From: Channallabes apus
Taxonomy: Eukaryota > Chordata > Actinopteri > Siluriformes > Clariidae
Assembly: GCA_030522415.1 (NCBI GenBank)
Contig: CM060113.1
Location: 6,551,967 to 6,615,966, forward strand
Length of the DNA stretch: 64,000 nucleotides
Direction: 5' to 3'
The notes under the pieces were generated by a model. That model did no database searches. It was not told the origin of the DNA and saw nothing but the letters and a program-made list of their open reading frames with translations. Shown here piece after piece: positions 55,931-64,000 of the stretch. A program made the translations under genes and the position numbers. How positions within the stretch are numbered: position 1 is the first letter of the stretch; each line of letters begins with the position of its first letter.

Positions 55931-57139
55931 GCATTTTTAAAAACCTTTTTTTATCTCATTATACATCTGAGCAATTGAGGGTTAAGGGCTTTGCTAAAGG
56001 GCCTAAGAGGGACAACTTGGTGGTTGTGTGATTTGAGGGTTAAGGACCTTGCTCAAGGTTTGAACCTGGGACCTTCCGAACCATAGTCCAATGCTTAAAT
56101 AGTGTTAAGCCTTAATGCACCAGAAAGTTCTGGTTTGACTCGAACGCCCCTCATATACATATGAAAGTGTTACGTATGACATAATGATGCTTGGTTGAGT
56201 TATGGTGTGTATTTCGGCTACTTTAACCCTGCATCTGATATAGAAATATTTTTTAATGCGAACATGTGATCGAGTAACGTGTTCCTAAACCAAGTGGGAA
56301 TTTGATCCCCACCAATGCCCGTGAAACCCTGCAGAGTGAACGACACACACCGGACATCTGCCGCGGTGCTGAAATCCGCCTGAGATAATCCCATTAAAAT
56401 GGCTAGTCATTAAAAAGGGGAAACACAGTGTAGGAGATTGTGTTTCTTTCCACTGCTGGAGTGGGGGAACGCAGCGTTACGCAGGAGTGATGAGACCGAA
56501 CACTTTGATTAATGCTGCAGATTCTTTATGTGGATCAGAATACATGATTCTGACATTTAGTATTGGAGCACGGTTCGAGCCAGGGCACCGGAACATAAAG
56601 GAGTGGGTTCCTTAAGCTGTGTTTGTGGGTTTTGGCTGAGGTCAGAAACATGCACATCAATAGAGATGACATGAAGAATAATTATGACAAAGCAAACTTT
56701 CTCATTTTCAAACATTTTCATTATCATGTGACCTGATGTGACCATGATGCCACGTGTACTACACCGATTGCTAATTTGTAATTCGTCCTCCATTTATCTC
56801 TTATTTCTCCTTAAAGTCATAAAAATGGCATTTATCGCAGGTAGCACCATTGCCATAAGGTACGGAAAAATGAGAGCAGCCACTACTTACTTCCCTAAAG
56901 ACACACAACTGATCTGACTGACCGTCACACCTAACCAGACCTAATTTTTTTAAATGTATTTTTGAAAACATTTTTGTCTAAATGTATGAAATATATATAA
57001 AATCAGCCATTTGATAAACCTACAGCAGCTAGCGTTACTGCCATCAGCTAACATTTTAGTCATCAGCTAACATTACTACAACTGGCAAGCGGATTTGGCA
57101 CCGTTGGAATACTGTCTATACCGAACCAGCAGGGAAGAC
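55931..57139. other. No gene seen
   Basis: Unique-looking DNA with no TACWGTA sites and no recognised exon. Confidence 0.35.
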
Positions 57140-57500
57140 ATTCAGGTCGTCAGCTGACTTCATTTCATCGCCACATAACGTTGCTGAGCCGAGACCTGAG
57201 CGACTGATTCAACCCCAGATCATAACACCGTCTCCAGAGGCTTGTACAGTGGACACAATACATGACGGCTTCATGCGCTTCCATCTTACCCTGACATGTC
57301 CATGTCTCTGGAATAGGGTCAATCTGGACTCATCCGACTACATGAAGCGCATGAAGCGGTCATTCTCAAGGTAGAAAGTTTTCTCAGTACGCCGGAGAGG
57401 CATGGTCAGACTGCTTGCATCCTGTCTGAAACGCTAGCCTCCCAGGAACTCCTTCAATGGCCAAAACATGTGGAAACTGCTGGAGCAAGGTCAGGACTGT
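57140..57500 (-). pseudogene. Tc1-like transposon remnant, including dispersed repeat copy 2
   Basis: The plus strand reads GATTCAACCCCAGATCATAA, GGCTTGTACAGTGGACAC, TCTGGAATAGGGTCAATCTG and GACTCATCCGACTACATG. These are familiar as the reverse strand of a fish Tc1-like transposase region (the Ser-Asp-Glu segment). It continues into the repeat shared with 55804-55930. The frame is destroyed. Confidence 0.6.
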
Positions 57501-57999
57501 AGGGCAGATGTGACAAAAAGTCCAAACGTTATGCTCCCAAGAAAACTGAATTCTGTCCTTTGGATATGATTATGATTCATCCTGGACTGCTGTCACCCAC
57601 CTGTGTATTCTGACAACCGATTCATGGATTGCCCTAAAATAAATATCACAACGAGAACCTACACGGTACAGTCTCCCAGGTTGTTATTTGGTCTCTAGAC
57701 AAACATATCGAAGGCTAATATTTGCTTCCGCTGCTGTCTTCGTGGCATCTTTTTTCGGCTCCTGTTCACACAGTGGCGTAGTAAAGCTGGAAGAAGTTAA
57801 TCTCATAACCTTCAAAAATATCCAGTTCTGTATGACCAGATGTCCGTAAGTAGTGAGAACTGTTGAGTTTTAAATAAGCGTTCCATTTTTAATATTTTTA
57901 TTTCTTTTTACCAGTGATGAGCAAATGGCAGTACTTGAAATCGAACCCGAGGCTCTAACCATCATCTTAGCCAATGGTGCATGTGTCAAGTTTGGTGCG

Positions 58000-58044
<45 letters not shown>

Positions 58045-59144
58045 TCTGGCTGTTCTTTTTAAAAGGTGTATTTTTCAGACATCTGGCAAACCAGATCTCT
58101 CTAGTGTGAACATGAAGAACAGAACAGATGCTCCAGGAATCAAGGAATCTACAAAGACATCCAGGACGTTACCGTTTCTCACATGCGGCCACGGCTAAAG
58201 GCTTTTGTCTTTTGACCCCGTCTCCAGTGATCCATCAAACTGAAATTGTCCATTTCAGTGCATTTGGAATCGCAAGACCTCCAGTACCTACAGCACCGAG
58301 TCTCCCGCCTTCTACCTTCCACGAGCGTGCTGAAGAAGAAGAAGAAGAAGAAGAAGAGAGCCGTAATACTGTAATAATACATCAATCACCACAACAGGTT
58401 TAAAAAGTGAAAAAAAAAAAAGCAGAAATCTGCTATTTAAAGTAATTTCTGATTCATAAGCTTATAGTGTTGGAGGAAAACACACGCAGATCCACCTGGC
58501 TTTATTTGATTTAGCTTGGAGTTCATCATTCTTTCTTTATTTTACTGTTTCGCAACCACCGGAAATATGGATCATGCAAACACAAAAAGTGTAAATCGTT
58601 ATTTAAAAAAAACAAACAAACTGGTAATACCTGGGTGCGCTTTGCTCAATTAAAGAATATATAAGTGGCCGATGAATTTCCATGAATCATAATGGGTGAG
58701 GGTGTATTCCCCGGTGGCGCATCCGGACCACATCATTTGCATACATATTGTTCCACAACCTTTATGTTTTTCCTTTTTTTTTCTTCTTCCCAAACCTGTT
58801 GTCTCTGGGCAGAGCAAGGAAGGTTCATGAAATTGAGTGAAATGAAAGAAAGAAAGAGAAAAAAAAGATAGCTGCAAGAATCTCCGGGAGACGAAACACG
58901 CCTAGTGAAGTACTTGCAGCGGCACGGCGCGGTGTGACTCGTGTTTTGGAGCGATCGCAAGATGGAGAATGTTTTGACAGGTGCACGTGTGAAACCCGTC
59001 CTTTTTCCAGTGTCTCGGGACAGAGGAGGAAGTACTAGCATAAACTAGTCAATAAAGCTGCGTGATTAAAAACTTTTATTCAGTTTGAACTATCTTTTGT
59101 TGCCGCATTTGACGAGTGAGTTTTTATTCAAAAAACACTTTATA

Positions 59145-59180
<36 letters not shown>

Positions 59181-59306
59181 ATTTTTTTTAGCTAAATTCT
59201 TCTTATTTTTTTCTTAAGTTTATGTACAGTTGGTGCAATACTGCCACCTTCTGGACTGGAGTATGGAACAGACGAATGTCACTGTAAAAATGCTTATTAA
59301 ACACTT
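57501..59306. other. No host exon; (AG)n, (GAA)n and (TA)n microsatellites
   Basis: (AG)n covers about 58004-58040, (GAA)n about 58332-58357 and (TA)n about 59145-59176. Bases 58690-59010 are of ordinary composition with few repeats and contain an ATTTGCAT octamer at about 58734. One TACTGTA lies at 58367. Confidence 0.5.
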
Positions 59307-59319
59307 TAAGTAGGAATTT

Positions 59320-59712
59320 CATTCATTCATTCATTCATTCATTCATTCATTTTCTATACCGCTTAATCCTGTGTTCAGGGTCGCGGGGGACCTGGAGCCT
59401 ATCCCGGGAGACTTCGGGCACTAGGCGGGGTACACTCTGGACAGGGTGCCAATCCATCGCAGGGCACACACACATACACACACTCACACACCCAATCACA
59501 CACTACGGGCAATTTAGGAACGCCAATTAGCCTAACCTGCATATCTTTGGACTGTGGGAGGAAACCGGAGTACCCGGAGGAAACCCACCAAGCACGGGGA
59601 GAACATGCAAACTCCATGCACACAGAGACGGGAATCGAGCCTGGCCGGGGAATCGAACCCAGACCCTGGAGGTGCAAGGTGAAAGTGCTAACCACTACAC
59701 CACCGCGCCGCC
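59320..59712 (-). mobile_element. Family 1 SINE, full length, 13-bp target duplication and (CATT)n tail
   Basis: TAAGTAGGAATTT lies at 59307-59319 and 59713-59725. On the minus strand the copy has the A-box TGGTGTAGTGG, the B-box GGTTCGATTCC, the complete body with GCTAATTGGCGTTCC and TGCGATGGATTGGCACCC, and an AAGCGGTATAGAAAATG end with a tail of (ATGA)n units. Target duplications and a simple-repeat tail show LINE-driven mobility. This is the best full-length reference in the window (393 bp). Confidence 0.97.
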
Positions 59713-59725
59713 TAAGTAGGAATTT

Positions 59726-60908
59726 ATTCTTCTTTTATTTTTTTTTTAATTCAGATTGTATCCTTAATTTAGTCATTCTCAATACCTTCACCCATCTTGT
59801 TAGGGCACTTCCCCCATCAGTGCCAACTACCAAGGGTATAGGCTAATATGTGCTTCCTCTGACGCACGTGACGCCGCTTGTTTTCTTTAGAGAGCGATGT
59901 ACAGTAAGACCCTGTAAAAAGCACTATCCACCCGTTAGCTTGTGTCAACTCAAAGGCCCCCATGATTGGCTGAAGCTGGAAAAGTTGCATATTGCTTTTA
60001 ATTAAACCACTGGTCGATGTGTTCCTGGCTGCACAAATAATCCTACTGTAGCTATGGAGACGAGGACTAAAAATGATTAGCTGTCTATATTAATTATATT
60101 TTGGTTGCCCGTAGTTTTCTGATAAAAAATAAATAAATAAATGCCTGGGTGATGCAGGAGCATGCCCATACACACCTTATAATAAGGTATTTTTCTCCAC
60201 CGCACCCAATATGAGTACGCCTCTGCCGAAGGTCATGAAAATATTTCTTGCCAGTGTTGCAAAGTCTTTATTCATGTTGAGATCTGATCACAAAAAATGT
60301 ATATATCATAATAAAGCACTTTATTTCTTTCTTTCGTAAAATATCTAACCATTTACCCTAAACCAGCGACGGGAGACACGGCTAATTGCTGGCGAGTCGA
60401 TTCTTAAGCCATAATAATAATAATAATAATAATGGTAACAGTTGATTTTTTTTTTCTGTGAAGAGAAAAGAGAGACAGGGGATGAGGAATTGATTCAAAT
60501 GTATCTGATTAAGGAGGTGCGACTGTGAACCGTGTCAGACTGTCGCGCCAATCAGATCGTTGTGACAGCAAGGACACGCTGTATTTATACACAAGCTGTT
60601 AATAATTAGGCCCGGGTGAAACGACGAGGTCTCGTTCCGAGAGAGATCCAGTAATGACTGATTTCGCTTTTGTGAAGGGCGACGGAGCACCGAGTCCCTC
60701 GCGGCCTTATTACAGTGATCGGGGTCGCTCTTAAACCACTGCTTGCTGATATTGATTTGCCGCTGTCTATAAATAGAGAGTCGGGGTCGATGGTATTTCA
60801 GTTTGAAATACAGAACGCACTTAGACACGAACATCCACCGAGTCTCAAATCATACAGTACGTTTACTCAAAGAATTGAGTCCCTCATCAAAAATCTTTTT
60901 TTTTTTTC

Positions 60909-60940
<32 letters not shown>

Positions 60941-60965
60941 ATACACATATGTATATACCGTACTG
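59726..60965. other. No gene recognised; moderately GC-rich block at 60500-60800
   Basis: (AAT)n covers about 60409-60433, (CT)n/(CA)n about 60910-60939. The 60500-60800 block differs in composition from its surroundings and has no repeats I recognise; it could be a conserved non-coding element. TACWGTA sites at 59900, 60044, 60853 and 60961. Confidence 0.35.
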
Positions 60966-60967
60966 TA

Positions 60968-61892
60968 CACTCAGCAGACACGTCATTAGGTACACCTGTT
61001 CAACTGCTTGTTAAAACAAATATCTCATCAGCCAATCACATGGCAGCAACTCAATTTATTTAGGTAAGTAAATCATTTTGGGGGGTAAATAACAATTTAT
61101 TATCAAGTCGATGTGGTCAAGACGATCTGGGTATTTTCTGAAACTGCTGATCTTCTAGGGTTTACAGAGAATGGTCTGAACTAGAGAAAATATCCCGCGA
61201 GTGTCAGTTCTCTGGGTGAAAATACCTGGTTGATGCCGGAGGTCGGAAGAGAACCGCTATACTTGTTCGAGCTGCTGGAAAGGCACCAGTAACTCAAATA
61301 ACATCTCATTACATCCAAAGTATGCTGAAGAGGATCTCTGAATGCATCAAAATATGAAGCAGAGGGGTTACAGCAGCCGAAGACCACACCCAGTGCCACT
61401 CCGCTCAGCTACGAACAGAAAACTGAGGCTACAATCGCATGATCTCACCAAGATTGGACAATAAAAGCTTGGAAAAACGTTGCCTGGTCTGATGAGACTC
61501 GATTTCTTCTGCGGCGTAGCAGACGGACGGTAGGCATGGATCCATCCTGCCTCGTAATCCTGTAATGGTGTGGGGCAGATTTTCTTGGCACACTTCGCTT
61601 CGTACTAACTGAGCATCGTTTAAATGCCACAGTCAGATGTTTAATGATGCGAATCTCCCGTTCCACCACATCCCAAAGGTCCTCTATTGGATTGAGATCT
61701 GTTGACTCTGGAGACCATTTGAGTACAGTGACCTCACTGTTGTGTTCAATAAACCAGTTTGAGATGATTTTAGCTCCGTGACATCCCTTCATGACCACAG
61801 AATAACGCAACAAGGTCACAAAAGGTCACCTGGTTGAATCTATTCTACAAAGAATTAAAGCAAGGTGTACCTAATGATATGGCCAGTAAGTG
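60968..61892 (+). pseudogene. Tc1-like element remnant with an internal inversion
   Basis: TA flanks ends that start CACTCAGCAG and finish CCAGTAAGTG, with ATTAGGTACACCTGTTCAAC and its partner AAGGTGTACCTAATGATATG inside. The first part runs forward (AACTGCTGATCTTCTAGGGT, AAACTGAGGCTACAATCGCA, TTGCCTGGTCTGATGAG). From about 61640 to 61782 the sequence is reversed: its minus strand reads TVLKWSPESTDLNPIEDLWD, the third-acid region. Then CCTTCATGACCACAG resumes forward. Large parts of the transposase are also missing. Confidence 0.85.
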
Positions 61893-61895
61893 TAC

Positions 61896-61953
<58 letters not shown>

Positions 61954-62527
61954 CAGTGTAATATCAGTGCTTGGGTTAGACTGGAACTGGGTTGGCCTCA
62001 GTGACAAGGTCTTTTGGTAGACAAACCTTGACTGATGATGTTATAACTCGTGTACTTTAAGCTGCGCACACACACACACACATACACACACATACACACT
62101 CACTCACTCACTGACACTGACACAGATATGCTCTCACCTGTATACACACAGTATTCACAGTTCAGGGTCGTTTCTCAAGCACAAGATTTATGACCAGTTA
62201 GACTTTATGCTATGAGCTGTCTGGCTTTCGGGTCAGGACACAATTAGAAAAACAAAAAATGAGTTGAATTTCTTTCTTTTTTTTCTTTTTCTTTTTTTCT
62301 TCACTATCTATAATTTCGCTATTTGAAATTCCTTACAATAAGATTAATAAGCTTATTTCTAGGCAAGTGTTATTAAGTGTTATTGGCAAATAATTAGACT
62401 TTTTTTTTCAAGAAATAAATATAACAAGCAAATAATTTTAGCTTGCAATTTTAGTAACATCTGACTTGAAATAAGATTGATATTTATATATATATTCATT
62501 TTGTTCTAATTTTATTTTAAGAACTTA
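61893..62527. other. No gene; (AC)n/(TA)n microsatellites
   Basis: (AC)n followed by (TA)n covers about 61907-61953, and CA runs lie at 62066-62100. The remaining AT-rich DNA has no recognised feature. Confidence 0.6.
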
Positions 62528-62539
62528 TAGATAGCAAAA

Positions 62540-62819
62540 GGTTTCCTCCGGGTACTCCGGTTTCCTCATACAGTCCAAAGACATACAGTACAGGTTAGGA
62601 TAATTGGCGTTCCCAAATTGCCCTTAATGTGTGAATGTGTGTGTGAGTGTATGTGTGTGTGTGCCCTGTGATGGATTGGCACCATGTCCAGGGTGTACCC
62701 TGCCTCGTTCCCTACAGTAAGTCTCCTGGGATCGGCTTCAGGTCCCCGCGACCCTGAATACAGGATAAAGCGGTATAGAAGATGAGTGAGTGAGTGAGAG
62801 AGTGAGAGAGTGAGTACTG
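62540..62819 (+). mobile_element. Family 1 SINE, 5-prime truncated, with 12-bp target duplication split by CTGTA
   Basis: The copy starts in the body (GGTTTCCTCCGGGTACTCC) without a Pol III promoter and ends AAGCGGTATAGAAGATGAG with a GTGAGTGAG tail. TAGATAGCAAAA flanks it at 62528-62539 and again at the right, where TA-CTGTA-GATAGC shows a 5-bp insertion inside the duplication. Two further TACAGTA sites inside (62584, 62713) also correspond to 5-bp insertions when compared with the other copies. Confidence 0.93.
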
Positions 62820-62831
62820 TAGATAGCAAAA

Positions 62832-63512
62832 AACTAGCAAAATTATTATTAATTTCATTTAAGGATTAAATTCCTAAAAACTAACAAACTTATATTATAA
62901 TTTAAATTCTAAGACTTTTTGCTTGCAGTTTTAGTAACATTTAACTAGAAATAAGCTTAAATAAACTTATATTTGATTTGTTGTAATCTTATTTCAAGAA
63001 ATTATGAATAGTTTTCTAATAAGTTTTAGAATATTTCACTTGTTAAGATAGCTAGTATTTTTTGTTGCAGTGTAATATTACTTTAAACTACTTTTCTCCT
63101 ACTGTACTGTATGTTCCGGGACCCACAATACTGTAAGTGCTAGTAATTAAATCCTGCACACCAGACAGAAGTGTTTGTACACAGTCTAGACTAACATGTG
63201 CAATGTGCAACTCTGACCTGTAAGATCGGCTGATGGTGTTCGGACTACTGTGAGTAATACGTAGGAGTGAGTTAAAACTCTTCCATAAAAGAAAGTAAAA
63301 GACACAAAGTTCACAGAAATACCTTTAGTTCAAAAGCAAGGACTGATTTCCATTAGTCTGTGTTTATTATATATAATATTTTACATTATTTCAGTGATCA
63401 GTGTGGGTTTTCCTTTCTTTAATGGAAGTTTACCGTCAAATTCCTCCTCGTGTGTCGCTCTCGAAGAAATCTACTTGTATCTCCTGTGCATTAAACCTGG
63501 ACTGTGTATATA

Positions 63513-63577
<65 letters not shown>

Positions 63578-63748
63578 TATATGCCAGGTTAACTGGATGT
63601 CAGGTTCAAAGTGTCTGAACATCCCATATTTCATTATTTTCCTGTGCCAGTAACTAATTCATTTTAAATCCTCGCAAATTTAAAACTCTCAGGAATGTTA
63701 AAACCTACAGTATCTAATCTACTTTTTCTGACTACAGTAAGTCCCCAG
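62832..63748. other. No gene; AT-rich with (TA)n
   Basis: (TA)n covers about 63509-63571. TACWGTA sites at 63110, 63115, 63129, 63706 and 63733, the first two overlapping. Confidence 0.6.
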
Positions 63749-64000
63749 GCGGTGACGGTGGTGTAGTGGTCAGCAGCGTCGCGTTGCACCTCCAGGGTCC
63801 AGGCTCGATTCCCGTCTTTGTGTGCATGTTCTCCCCGTGCTTGGTGGGTTTCCTCCGCGTATTCCGGTTTTCTCCCACATTGCAAACACATGCTCATTGG
63901 CGTTCCCAAATTGCCTGTAGTGTGTGAAAGAGTTTGGAAGTGTTTGTATATATTATGTGAGTGTGCCCTGCGATGGATTGGCACCCTGTCCAGGTTGTAC
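63749..64000 (+). mobile_element. Family 1 SINE, running off the window end
   Basis: The head has the A-box-like TGGTGTAGTGG and a degenerate B-box (GGCTCGATTCC), followed by GTTCTCCCCGTGCTTGGTGG, ATTGGCGTTCCCAAATTGCC and TGCGATGGATTGGCACCCTG. The 3-prime end lies outside the window. Confidence 0.92.

Noticed and set aside
60500..60800. Conserved non-coding element
   Set aside because: Composition alone suggested it; without an alignment to other species it cannot be supported as a feature.

Overview
This window is vertebrate nuclear DNA, almost certainly from a ray-finned (teleost) fish. The signs are long (CA)n, (TA)n and (CTAT)n microsatellites, several Tc1/mariner, hAT, piggyBac-like and pogo-like DNA transposons, tRNA-derived SINEs with fish-type bodies, a CR1/L2-group LINE with a short-repeat tail, and a chromodomain Ty3/Gypsy element. 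I cannot fix the species; an ostariophysan such as a catfish is a guess. There are no operons, bacterial genes, rRNAs, genuine tRNA genes or CRISPR arrays.

Only one stretch looks like host protein-coding sequence: an exon at 13011-13182 (+) with proper splice signals, encoding part of the prodomain of an ADAMTS2/3/14-type procollagen N-proteinase. The rest reads as introns of that gene or as intergenic DNA.

Layout. 0-5.4 kb: dispersed repeats, a SINE, CA/CT microsatellites and a telomere-like CCCTAA tract. 5.98-7.15 kb: a 36-bp minisatellite. 7.9-12.1 kb: a Tc1 remnant and two pogo-type elements. 13.0 kb: the exon. 15.3-16.5 kb: a hAT element with an exact 8-bp target duplication. 25.0-29.3 kb: an unusual inverted SINE and a dense cluster of TACWGTA sites. 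29.4-32.5 kb: a LINE with an intact 930-codon ORF. 34.1-36.5 kb: a SINE and pyrimidine-rich DNA. 36.5-42.0 kb: a very young Ty3/Gypsy element on the minus strand. 43.5-44.7 kb: a second minisatellite related to the 36-bp one but inverted. 46.5-50.1 kb: nested hAT, SINE, 21-bp minisatellite, Tc1 and piggyBac-like elements. 51.2-52.7 kb: a nearly complete but dead Tc1 element in a TA microsatellite. 54.6-64 kb: a purine tract, SINEs, and a Tc1 remnant with an internal inversion.

The most striking signal is not a gene. The 7-mer TACAGTA/TACTGTA occurs about 98 times by hand count (48 and 50), against roughly 8-13 expected from base composition. At several places two copies of the same repeat, or a frame or target duplication in the window, show that the sequence arose as an exact 5-bp insertion (CAGTA or CTGTA) after a TA. 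This is the canonical excision footprint of Tc1/Sleeping Beauty-type transposases. The window therefore appears to record very heavy cut-and-paste traffic, including repeat hits at one site, a transposase frame broken by a footprint, and a SINE target duplication split by one. A second find is a 9-nt complementarity in the Ty3/Gypsy element that fits Tf1/sushi-type self-priming.
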